From positions 1 through 8,526 of the forward strand of contig VBFX01000242.1 in the NCBI GenBank assembly GCA_005889395.1: 8,526 nt of DNA, read 5' to 3'. The stretch's first letter is position 1; every line of letters starts with the position of its first letter. Below the pieces are notes generated by a model. It saw nothing but the letters and a program-made list of their open reading frames with translations, did no database searches and was not told the origin of the DNA. The position numbers and the translations under genes are program-made. Of the stretch, positions 1 through 6,616 are shown piece by piece. Source of the stretch: Chloroflexota bacterium. GTDB lineage: Bacteria > Chloroflexota > Dormibacteria > CF-121.

Positions 1-43
1 AGAGGTCCAACGACCGCCGGGAGCCCGCCGTCTGGAAGCGGCC

Positions 44-217
44 ATGCGGTCCCTGAGGACCAGCGTCCAAGCCGTTGCCGTCTGTGTTCGGGACGCGGAC
101 GGCGAGACACTTGGCGACGCGCTGATCCAGATCCGCGAAGCCGGTATCGACCCGCTCGAGGCCATTTTCGCTACCGGCGTGCGCCGCTTCGACACGTCAG
201 GCGAGTACAAAGGCTAA
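44..217 (+). pseudogene. N-terminal fragment of a frameshifted DUF222/HNH (13E12-family) protein
   Basis: The frame is open from base 2 to the TAA at 215-217. I place the start at ATG 44 because GGAAG (34-38) lies five bases upstream as a Shine-Dalgarno. The 57 residues end in REAGIDPLEAIFATGVRRFD and then TSGEYKG. From memory of the family, this matches the N-terminal region of DUF222 proteins, where an 'RRFDxSGEY' segment runs directly into 'xxGALSLxAWLRWK'. That second segment is present here, but in the next reading frame (NGALSLTAWLRWKCKLSG, about 216-269). Dropping one base from the run ACAAAGG (207-213) joins the two frames as EYK-ANGALS. So this is the front end of the gene that continues to 1217, not a separate small protein. 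It is either a genuine one-base insertion (pseudogene) or a sequencing or assembly error. An upstream start outside the window cannot be excluded. Confidence 0.72.
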
Positions 218-278
218 CGGCGCGCTCTCGCTAACGGCCTGGCTGCGCTGGAAATGCAAACTCTCGGGCGGCGCCGCC

Positions 279-1217
279 ATGGAGCGGGTGGAGATCGCGC
301 GCCAGCTCGAGAAGCTGCCCCGGATCGGGGCGGCGTTCGCCAACGGCGACATCGGCTACCAGCACGTCGCCGTCCTGGCCCGCACCGCGGAACATGTGGG
401 GGCCGCGGCGGTGCGCAAGGAAGAAGGCAACCTGCTGCAAGCCGCTCAGACAATGGACCCGGGCCAGTTCACCACCGTCGCGAAGAACTTCGAGCACCGG
501 GTCGACGCCGCGGGCGCGCTGGCGGAGGCCAACCACGCCTACAAGCGGCGCTACTTCCACATCGGCGAGCCGGTCGACGGCGTGGTGCGGCTCGATGGCG
601 TGCTCGATGCGGAGGGCGGCGCGACGTTAGGCACCGCGCTGCAGGCTTTCATGAAGCCGGTCAAAGACGACGATCGCAGCTACGGCCAGCGCAATGCCGA
701 CGCGCTTGTCGAGCTCGGCCGGCAGGGGTCCGGTAGCAAGCGCGATGGCGCGGGCCCTCGGCCGCAGCTGATCATCCGCGCCAGTCTCGACACTCTGGCC
801 GGGACCAGGGGCGCGCCAGCGGGTGAGCTCGAGGGCGGCGGCACGGTACCTGCCGAGACGGTCCAACGCTACGCCTGCGACTCGGCGATCAGCCGCATCA
901 CAGGCCAGGGCGAACTCGAGCACGAGCTCAACCACGCCAGCCGGACGCTGCCGGCGTCCACCCGGCGGGCGCTCGAGGCACGCGACCGGCACTGCGTCTT
1001 CCCGGGTTGCACGAGGCCGACCGTCTGGTGCGACGGGCATCACCTGGTCTGGTGGACGAGCGGCGGCGCGACGGCGCTGCCCAACCTGGCGCTGCTCTGC
1101 CGGCCGCATCACCGGATGGTCCACGAAGAAGGCTGGACTCTAGAGCGCGCGAGGCATGAATGGCGTGCTTCACCACCCAGAAAGGTCGCGATCCCGCGAC
1201 TTAGGCGCCGTGAATGA
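279..1217 (+). CDS. DUF222 domain / HNH endonuclease (13E12-repeat family), main part of a frameshifted gene
   Basis: The 312 residues read from ATG 279 carry most of DUF222 (about residues 1-215) and a C-terminal HNH nuclease domain (about 230-290). The HNH site is visible as paired cysteines C239 and C244 in HCVFPGC, then WCDGHHLVWW (C251, H254, H255), N269, and LLCRPHHRMVHEEGW (C274, H277, H278, H282). This is the usual arrangement of a zinc-stabilised beta-beta-alpha-metal fold. ATG 279 is only the first ATG in the frame. The preceding codons (about 216-278) encode conserved family sequence (GALSLTAWLRWKCKLSGG), so the true protein began near base 44 and is broken by the frameshift around 209-213. 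Family members are common, often multicopy, in actinobacteria and related GC-rich lineages, and are thought to be nucleases with mobile-element-like spread; their biological role is unclear. All HNH residues are intact, so the loss is recent or an artefact. The gene converges on the C26 gene. Confidence 0.88.
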   Translation: MERVEIARQLEKLPRIGAAFANGDIGYQHVAVLARTAEHVGAAAVRKEEGNLLQAAQTMDPGQFTTVAKNFEHRVDAAGALAEANHAYKRRYFHIGEPVDGVVRLDGVLDAEGGATLGTALQAFMKPVKDDDRSYGQRNADALVELGRQGSGSKRDGAGPRPQLIIRASLDTLAGTRGAPAGELEGGGTVPAETVQRYACDSAISRITGQGELEHELNHASRTLPASTRRALEARDRHCVFPGCTRPTVWCDGHHLVWWTSGGATALPNLALLCRPHHRMVHEEGWTLERARHEWRASPPRKVAIPRLRRRE

Positions 1218-1259
1218 AATGATCTGGCAAGTTACGCGCCGGGAGTAAACCGGGCTCCG

Positions 1260-1988
1260 TTAGCTCGTCGTCTGGGCGGCTCTGGCGAAGCCCTGAAACA
1301 GTCGACGCACCCAGTCAAGATCATCGATCTCCTCGGGATGGCACTGCACGGCAATCAAGAAGCGTCGCTCGGGCGATTCAAGGGCCTCGATGACGCCATC
1401 GTGAGATTGTCCAGTAATGCGTAGTTGAGGTGCGACGGTCTTGACGGCCTGATGGTGCAGGCTGTTGACCTGGATATCTGTCTCGTCGATCAGCTGCGCG
1501 AGCCGAGAGTCCGGGTCGAGGCGCACGCCGTGGATCATTGCGTTACGCGCCCGGCCGTCGGCGTCCGAGTGCTCGATGGACGTCACGCCCTGATGTCGAA
1601 GATCCTGCCAGAGGCTGCCACCAAGCGCTACGTTCAGCACCTGCTGGCCGCGACAGATGCCCAGCGTCGGTAGGTCATCGGCGAAGGCCCAGCGCGCCAG
1701 CGTGAGCTCGGTCCGGTCACGCGCAGCCTCGACCACGTTTAGATCGCCGATCGGTTCTTCGCCGTACTCATGCGGCGCGATGTCGGCGCCGCCCGGAAAG
1801 ACGATCCCATCGAGCCGCTCGTAGATCGCGCGCAAGCGCTCGTCGTCATCGAGTAATGGGATCAAGACCGGCGCGCAGCCGGCCGCCACCAGCGCGCGGA
1901 CGTAACTCTGGTTGATTCCGAAGCGGGGCGGCTTTGGCCCCGGCGGGATCGCCAGCGTCGGCAGGCCGATCACTGGATACGCGCTCAA
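1260..1988 (-). CDS. gamma-glutamyl-gamma-aminobutyrate hydrolase family protein (peptidase C26, class-I glutamine amidotransferase-like)
   Basis: This is a 242-residue cytoplasmic hydrolase. The nucleophile elbow is GICRGQQ with Cys112, and the other two triad residues are His217 and Glu219 in QCHPEE. FPGGADIAPHEYGEEP (64-79) and NSLHHQAV (175-182) are hallmarks of the PuuD/C26 family, which cleaves gamma-glutamyl amide bonds, for example gamma-Glu-GABA in putrescine breakdown. Length is normal for the family. The start is a TTG at 1988-1986 that overlaps the tldE stop TGA (1987-1985) as TTGA. No good Shine-Dalgarno is present, so translation is probably coupled to tldE. A GTG five codons in (PVIGLP) would cut into the first beta strand and is less likely. 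No polyamine genes are nearby. The link to TldDE and peptide-binding proteins suggests a gamma-glutamyl peptide substrate instead, but the true substrate cannot be told from sequence. Confidence 0.9.
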   Translation of the reverse strand: MSAYPVIGLPTLAIPPGPKPPRFGINQSYVRALVAAGCAPVLIPLLDDDERLRAIYERLDGIVFPGGADIAPHEYGEEPIGDLNVVEAARDRTELTLARWAFADDLPTLGICRGQQVLNVALGGSLWQDLRHQGVTSIEHSDADGRARNAMIHGVRLDPDSRLAQLIDETDIQVNSLHHQAVKTVAPQLRITGQSHDGVIEALESPERRFLIAVQCHPEEIDDLDWVRRLFQGFARAAQTTS

Positions 1989-3328
1989 CTCGTGAAGTCG
2001 AACGCCTTGAGTCTGACCGCCGGCACCCGGGACGCGCCCAGGTACTCGCTGACTTGCAATTTAGTCGATGCCGTCAGCGCCAGCGTCCCGTTGAGCGCCT
2101 CGAGGATGCTTTGCGTGAAGCGCAAGTCTTTGACCGGCCGGGTGATCTTTCCGTTTTCGATCAGGAAGGTCCCCTCCCGCGTCATGCCGGTGATGATCGA
2201 CGCCTTGGGGTGCACGACGCGGACGTACCAGAAGCGCGTGACCCAGATGCCGCGCTTGATGTCGCTCGCCAGATCGGCCTTGGCCGCCGATCCCGGCTTC
2301 ATGAATAAGTTCACGGCAAACGGTCCCTCGGTGTTGGGCGCGGGAAGGCCGTGACCGGTCGATTGACGACCGGCCCTTGTCGCCGTCTGCATGTCGTAGA
2401 CCAGGCCGCTCGCGACGCCGCCGGTGATCAAATCGACGCGTTGCTTGGGGACGCCCTCGAAATCGAATGCCGACGGGATGCCCGTTCGGTCCAGGCCGTC
2501 GTCCCAAATGTTGACTTGATCGCCGGTAATTTTTTCACCGAGACGCATGAAGCTGCGTTCTTCCTGGACCGCGAGCGCGCCGAAGCCCATGAAGCTCATG
2601 AACTCCAGCATCTCGGCGACGGCATACTCTTCGAGCACGACTTCGTACACGCCTGGCTCAACCGGCTGCGCATTCTGGTTGCGCTGCGCTTTGTCGATGA
2701 CCTCCTCGGCTAGCTGGTCTTTATCTAGCTCGCGGACGTCGATCGCCCCGCGATCGGCGTAGCCGGAGCCGGCGTCGCCCATCACGACGGAATTGACCGT
2801 CGCCTGGGTGGATCGCTGATGGTGCAAAACGCCAAGCGAGTTGGCGATCGCGAACTGCCCGGCGCTGGTGCTAAACGCGCCGAAGGCCTTGAGCCCGGCG
2901 CGCCCGGCCCTCGCGCAGACGGTCTCGACGAAGTCGGCGCGTTCCTCGGGGGTTGCCCCGGCCGTCGCATCGGACCAGGCATCGACCGGCCCAGCCGTCG
3001 CCTGAGCCGGCATGCGAACGACTTCGCCGCGGGGCTGCAGATCGGCGATGGCGACCGCGCGCTTGAGCACGTCGGCTGCTGCTGCCTCGCTCATCTGGTT
3101 GATCGAGGCCACGCCGGTCTTGCCGTCCTTGACGACTCGGACCCGAACGGTCGCGTCGCGCTCGGCGACATTCTGGTGGATGCCGTTGTTCGCGAAGCGC
3201 GTCAGGGCACTGTCATCCTCGGTGACCATGACTTCGGTCTCCTGGGCTGGTGAGCGCTCGAGGAGCCTGGTCATGAACCCCTTCAACTCGCTCTCGTCCG
3301 TGAGCCGGGCGACTTCGATGCTTTTCAT
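1985..3328 (-). CDS. tldE: TldE/PmbA-like subunit of the TldD-TldE metalloprotease
   Basis: This 447-residue TldD/PmbA-family protein pairs with the preceding tldD product. In known TldD-TldE heterodimers the E subunit has the same fold but no metal site. Here too the region matching the TldD helix (about residues 228-250, EVVLEEYAVAEMLEFM) has no HEXXXH. Other family features are RFANNGIHQNVAERD (44-58) near the N-terminus, and TEGPFAVNLFMKPG (333-346) and SIITGMTREGTFLIENGKI (377-395) in the C-terminal domain. I chose ATG 3328, which overlaps the tldD stop as ATGA. The same frame is open further upstream to 3442, but those 38 extra residues are out-of-frame tldD sequence rich in Gly, Arg and Ser with no family character. 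The Shine-Dalgarno is weak, so coupling to tldD is likely. The stop overlaps the C26 start. Known roles of TldDE include proteolytic maturation of microcin B17 and turnover of the antitoxin CcdA; the natural substrate here is unknown. Confidence 0.9.
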   Translation of the reverse strand: MKSIEVARLTDESELKGFMTRLLERSPAQETEVMVTEDDSALTRFANNGIHQNVAERDATVRVRVVKDGKTGVASINQMSEAAAADVLKRAVAIADLQPRGEVVRMPAQATAGPVDAWSDATAGATPEERADFVETVCARAGRAGLKAFGAFSTSAGQFAIANSLGVLHHQRSTQATVNSVVMGDAGSGYADRGAIDVRELDKDQLAEEVIDKAQRNQNAQPVEPGVYEVVLEEYAVAEMLEFMSFMGFGALAVQEERSFMRLGEKITGDQVNIWDDGLDRTGIPSAFDFEGVPKQRVDLITGGVASGLVYDMQTATRAGRQSTGHGLPAPNTEGPFAVNLFMKPGSAAKADLASDIKRGIWVTRFWYVRVVHPKASIITGMTREGTFLIENGKITRPVKDLRFTQSILEALNGTLALTASTKLQVSEYLGASRVPAVRLKAFDFTS

Positions 3329-4767
3329 TTCAGGATGCCAACCTTGACGTGCTGGAAGCGAGCCGGTGCCGCCCCGTGAGCCACGTGAGCTACCTGCGGC
3401 GGCTGGCCCTTGCCGCAATTGGCCAGCCCCCAGACCTGCCACTCAGTCCGGCCGGCGACCGCGTCGCAGGAATTCCAGAACTCGGGTGTGATCCCGGCAT
3501 ACGTCGCGTTCTTGAGCATCCGACCGCGCTTGCCATCGATAATTTCGTAGGCGAGCTGGGTGCCAAATTGAAAGTTAAGCCGCTTGTCGTCGATGCTCCA
3601 GCTCCGGTTCGTCTCCATATAGACGCCGTCTTTCGTCTCGGCGATCATCTGTTTCAACGACGAGTCGCCCGGCTCCAGGTTCACGTTCGTCATCCGGATC
3701 AACGGGATCCGGTTCCAGCCGTCGGCGCGCATCGTGCCGTTGCTCTGCTGCCCCAACACACTGGCCGTTTCCCTGGACGTGAGATAGCCGACGAACAGGC
3801 CATTTTTGATCAAGAACGTCCGCTGCGCGGGAACCCCTTCGTCGTCCCACCCGAATGTCCCGAGCCCGGTCGGCGTCAGCGCGTCGGCCGTGATGGTGAC
3901 CTTGGGCGAGCCGTACTGCAGATGATTGAGTTTTTCGGGCGTCATGAAGCTCGTGCCCGCGTAGGCCGCCTCCATGCCAAAGACACGATCCAACTCCGTC
4001 GGATGGCCGCAGGACTCGTGGATTTGCAGCGCCGTCTGGCTGGCATCAAGGATCAAGGTCTTGACGCCGCTGGGACACTGCGGCGCCGTCAGGAGCGCGA
4101 CAGACTCTTCTGCGATCCGGCCTGCGTGCCGGTCCAGCTCGAGCCCCGTGATGTATTCGTAGCCGCCCGATCCCTGGTGCCGGCCGAACGAATTCGGGTA
4201 GGACCGGTTCTGGACCTCGTCCGGAGAGGTGGCCGTCGCCTCGATCCCGGCGCCGCTCTCGAATAGTTCTTGCTCGATGAATGCGCCTTCGGTGGAGGCG
4301 AAGAGCTTCGCCTGCCGGATGAACTCCATCGAGCCCTCCCGAATCGTAACGCCCTTGACCGAGCCCATCGCCGCGTCGGCCCGAAGTAATAAATCGACTT
4401 TCTCCGCGAGTGGCACGGCGAATGGATCGCGCTCGAGCGGCGTCCGGTAGTGACCCCGGGACGTAACGGGCGGCCCGAGATCGACCGGGGCCGACCGGAC
4501 GCGGGCACTGGCGCGCGCGATCCGGATGGCGCGGTCCACGACCTGCTGGACTTCTTCGTTATCGAGCCGGGCGCTGCCCGCAAATCCCCAGGCACCGTCG
4601 ACGATCACCCGGACGCCGAAGCCCTCGCTGGCGTCGTCGGAGACCGCGGCCAGCTGGCCGTTCTTGACGATGATGTCCTGCGTGACGTGTTCGTCGAGGC
4701 GGACGTCCGCGTAGCTCGCCCCCTTGACCTGCGCCGCGTTGAGGGCGGCTTCCGCTAGATCTTTCAT
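3325..4767 (-). CDS. tldD: TldD, catalytic zinc subunit of the TldD-TldE peptidase
   Basis: The protein has 480 residues. The metal site is HESCGH (His250, Glu251, His255) in LQIHESCGHPTELDR, matching the TldD HEXXXH helix. The third ligand expected in this family is a late cysteine, here Cys451 in LANCGKGQPP. The N-terminus (GASYADVRLDEHVTQDIIVK, residues 16-35) and the segment EGFGVRVIVDGAWGFAG (48-64) are canonical, so the gene looks complete. TldD acts in the cytoplasm with TldE and cuts unfolded peptides threaded through the heterodimer. ATG 4767 has no convincing Shine-Dalgarno: the 20 bases before it belong to the SBP-B reading frame, which runs across the tldD start in another frame. 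Translation may therefore depend on ribosomes arriving from SBP-B. The stop overlaps the tldE start. The missing leader region suggests a deletion between SBP-B and tldD, or an assembly join. Confidence 0.93.
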   Translation of the reverse strand: MKDLAEAALNAAQVKGASYADVRLDEHVTQDIIVKNGQLAAVSDDASEGFGVRVIVDGAWGFAGSARLDNEEVQQVVDRAIRIARASARVRSAPVDLGPPVTSRGHYRTPLERDPFAVPLAEKVDLLLRADAAMGSVKGVTIREGSMEFIRQAKLFASTEGAFIEQELFESGAGIEATATSPDEVQNRSYPNSFGRHQGSGGYEYITGLELDRHAGRIAEESVALLTAPQCPSGVKTLILDASQTALQIHESCGHPTELDRVFGMEAAYAGTSFMTPEKLNHLQYGSPKVTITADALTPTGLGTFGWDDEGVPAQRTFLIKNGLFVGYLTSRETASVLGQQSNGTMRADGWNRIPLIRMTNVNLEPGDSSLKQMIAETKDGVYMETNRSWSIDDKRLNFQFGTQLAYEIIDGKRGRMLKNATYAGITPEFWNSCDAVAGRTEWQVWGLANCGKGQPPQVAHVAHGAAPARFQHVKVGILK

Positions 4768-6469
4768 GCCACAAGACTATCTCAGGCACGAGGTCAGCCA
4801 GCCGGTGCTGCGCCACGATGTATTTGTCTTTCCGGTCGGAGAGCTTGACCGAGAGCCGGGCCTGGTCGAGCGCCTGGTCGAGCATGGGATCGCTGGTAAA
4901 CGTGGTGTTCTGCCCGACGCAGCCGTTCGCGTCGGTCGGAATCTGAGAACTGTGATACGCGGTGTAGGCCAGCGAATCCGGCTCCGCGGGATAGCTGTAG
5001 TTGTTCGTGTACATGGCCAGATCGAAGTTGTGACTATAGATGACGCCACCGCTCGTGCAGGAGCCAAACATCCGGGTGGCGGGCACGTTGGCGAAGGGCT
5101 TGATCACCTGGATGCCGACGGCGGCGAGGTCGGCGGCGATTTGGACCTCCTGCTGTTCCCGCAGGGGCAGCGTCGTAGTGATCAGGTGGAGCTGCACACA
5201 GCGTCCCTGTGGGTCGGTCCGAAAGCTTTTGCACGGCCCTGAATCCTGGAGCTTGTAGCCGGCGTCGTTGAGCAGCTTGTTGGCAGCCGTCTGGTCATAC
5301 GGGGTATGCCTGGCATTCGGATCGAGGCACCAGGCTCCCGTCTGGATGCACATCCAGGCATCAGGAGGCACGACGGTGCGGCCCAGTAACAATGTATCCA
5401 CGAGCTTCTGCCGGTCGATCGCCATCAAGATAGCCTTTCGCAAAGTGACGTCCTTGAGGAACGTGTTGTGCAGGTTGATATCAAGGTGCTCGGTGGCGCT
5501 GTCCAGGATCGTGACCGTCGTGACATCGCTGAGACGTGACAGCGGCGGCAGCAGCGACGGCCGCAGGTCCAGCGCCATGTCGATGGTGTTGGCGCGCAGC
5601 TCGTTGAGCTCGGTGTTGGCGTCGGCGTCGAACTTCACGCGAATCTCGTTGAGATACGGGCGATTCCCGCCGCCCCACCAGTGAGGATTCCTGACCAGCG
5701 TGAGATGGTCGCCGGTCACCCATTCCTTGAACATGAACGGTCCGGTGCCGACCATGAGCTTGTCGAGCGTGTCCGAGCCACTGAAGCCTCCCGGGATGTT
5801 GACCGTGACTTTATCGGTCGTGAGGTTGCCAGTCTTGGCCCAGACCTGCTGCAGCAGATGATCCGGTAGGACGCCGTAAGGCCCGGTTCCCAAGGTGAGG
5901 TAGGCCGCATACACCGTGTGGAAATGAACGACGGCGGTGTAGTCGTCAGGCGTATCGACGCTCTCGACCTGATCCCAGCCGCTGACGGAGACGATCGGCG
6001 TCGGATTCTTGTCGCGGTACTTCAAGAACCAGAAGTCGAAAGTCGACTTCACGTCCCGCGAGGTGAAGGCGACGCCGTCATGCCACTTGACGCCATGGCG
6101 AAGCTTCCAGGTCACGTCCATCTTGTCGCCCGAGACTTTGACATCGCCATTTTCTAAAGTGGGCACTTCAGTGGCCAGCTCGGGCACCCAGTAGTCGGAG
6201 AGCCTCGGATTGGCGGGAACGTCCTGGTTCGCCTTGACCGTCAGCAGCCCTTCCATCGCCGGGTTGACGTACGCACATGCATGTGGCGCTGCGGCCGTGA
6301 TGTTGCAGCTGAGCAGGCTATCCTGCTCCTGCCAGGAGGCGACCGTGAGCCTCCCTCCGAGCTTGTACGTGGTCCTGTTGTCACTGGTCGGCGAACAGGC
6401 AGCCAGCAGCACCGTGCCGATGCCCGCGACGGCGAGCAGCCGCATCGAGCGGGGGCTGGCTGCTCTCAT
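4559..6469 (-). CDS. ABC transporter substrate-binding lipoprotein, SBP_bac_5 peptide/nickel family (SBP-B), C-terminus lost at tldD junction
   Basis: The start ATG 6469 follows a full Shine-Dalgarno, AAGGAGGT (6480-6473). Residues 1-24 are a lipoprotein signal peptide with lipobox LAAC, giving lipidated Cys25. The SBP_bac_5 body follows: VPTLENGDVKV (102-112), LRHGVKWHDGVAFTSRDV (123-140), GTGPFMFKEWVTGDHLTLVR (241-260) and LRKAILMAIDRQKLV (343-357). The extracytoplasmic domain would bind an oligopeptide or similar ligand for import. Family-like sequence stops at about Trp567 (VPEIVLW, base 4769). The next 69 residues are Arg/Gly/Pro-rich because they read tldD in another frame. Compared with paralogue SBP-A, about 30 residues ending in a tryptophan-rich tail (NAADWWVD) are missing. 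Eight cysteines besides Cys25 lie in the mature protein, roughly as pairs (55/65, 374/381, 413/424, 471/517), which suggests disulfides. Whether the truncated protein folds is uncertain. Confidence 0.85.
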   Translation of the reverse strand: MRAASPRSMRLLAVAGIGTVLLAACSPTSDNRTTYKLGGRLTVASWQEQDSLLSCNITAAAPHACAYVNPAMEGLLTVKANQDVPANPRLSDYWVPELATEVPTLENGDVKVSGDKMDVTWKLRHGVKWHDGVAFTSRDVKSTFDFWFLKYRDKNPTPIVSVSGWDQVESVDTPDDYTAVVHFHTVYAAYLTLGTGPYGVLPDHLLQQVWAKTGNLTTDKVTVNIPGGFSGSDTLDKLMVGTGPFMFKEWVTGDHLTLVRNPHWWGGGNRPYLNEIRVKFDADANTELNELRANTIDMALDLRPSLLPPLSRLSDVTTVTILDSATEHLDINLHNTFLKDVTLRKAILMAIDRQKLVDTLLLGRTVVPPDAWMCIQTGAWCLDPNARHTPYDQTAANKLLNDAGYKLQDSGPCKSFRTDPQGRCVQLHLITTTLPLREQQEVQIAADLAAVGIQVIKPFANVPATRMFGSCTSGGVIYSHNFDLAMYTNNYSYPAEPDSLAYTAYHSSQIPTDANGCVGQNTTFTSDPMLDQALDQARLSVKLSDRKDKYIVAQHRLADLVPEIVLWHERSSGSRPQRGAGQGGELRGRPPRRTRHAGHHRQERPAGRGLRRRQRGLRRPGDRRRCLGICGQRPAR

Positions 6470-6472
6470 GCG

Positions 6473-6480
6473 ACCTCCTT
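6473..6480 (-). promoter_or_regulatory. Strong ribosome binding site for SBP-B
   Basis: On the - strand the bases read AAGGAGGT and are followed by CGC and the ATG at 6469. This is a full match to the anti-Shine-Dalgarno core. It fixes the SBP-B start at 6469 over the internal ATG eight codons later, and contrasts with the absent or weak sites before SBP-A, tldD, tldE and the C26 gene. Confidence 0.85.
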
Positions 6481-6509
6481 CCGAAGGTTCACGTGCGGAT
6501 CAGAGGCAG

Positions 6510-6532
6510 GCGCTGGCCCGACCCGCCAGCGC
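6510..6532 (-). promoter_or_regulatory. Perfect 8-bp inverted repeat in the SBP-B leader
   Basis: GCGCTGGC (6510-6517) and GCCAGCGC (6525-6532) are exact reverse complements separated by seven bases. On the - strand this forms a GC-only hairpin in the leader, about 40 bases before the SBP-B start and downstream of the predicted promoter. No U-run follows it, so it does not look like an intrinsic terminator. It could be an operator for a dimeric repressor, an mRNA-stabilising hairpin, or a processing barrier that lets SBP-B transcripts accumulate. No regulator gene is in view. Confidence 0.4.
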
Positions 6533-6546
6533 AGATAATGCGCAGC

Positions 6547-6576
6547 ATTCTACGGGCGGTCAGCCACAAGGGTCAA
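6547..6576 (-). promoter_or_regulatory. Predicted sigma-70-type promoter for SBP-B and downstream genes
   Basis: On the - strand TTGACC (6576-6571) and TAGAAT (6552-6547) each match five of six consensus bases, with an 18-base spacer. The expected start point is near 6540, giving a leader of about 70 bases that contains the hairpin and the strong ribosome binding site. It lies just downstream of the SBP-A stop at 6617, so SBP-B, tldD, tldE and the C26 gene may be transcribed on their own as well as by read-through from SBP-A. The call rests only on a consensus match. Confidence 0.55.
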
Positions 6577-6616
6577 AGAAACGTCGGCTTTTCCAATCTT
6601 GTCTAACACCGCCGCT

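Noticed and set aside
205..220. Programmed ribosomal frameshift in the HNH gene
   Set aside because: No recognised slippery site or stimulatory structure is apparent, and this family is not known for recoding; a one-base indel is simpler.
1218..1259. Bidirectional terminator between the converging HNH and C26 genes
   Set aside because: Only a weak four- to five-pair stem (GGAG/CTCC) can be drawn and there is no U-run on either strand.
3329..3442. A longer TldE starting at 3442
   Set aside because: The 38 extra residues overlap the conserved tldD C-terminus and lack family character; ATG 3328 with the ATGA overlap is better.
3349..4266. 305-codon open frame on the + strand opposite tldD
   Set aside because: It is antisense to a clear tldD, has no family-like motifs and an arginine/proline-rich composition, as expected for shadow frames in GC-rich DNA.
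4559..4768. A real 69-residue C-terminal extension of SBP-B
   Set aside because: The residues are Arg/Gly/Pro-rich and come from the alternate frame of the conserved tldD N-terminus; they do not resemble any SBP tail.
6510..6532. Intrinsic terminator after SBP-A
   Set aside because: The hairpin is perfect but no U-run follows on the - strand, and it lies downstream of the predicted SBP-B promoter.
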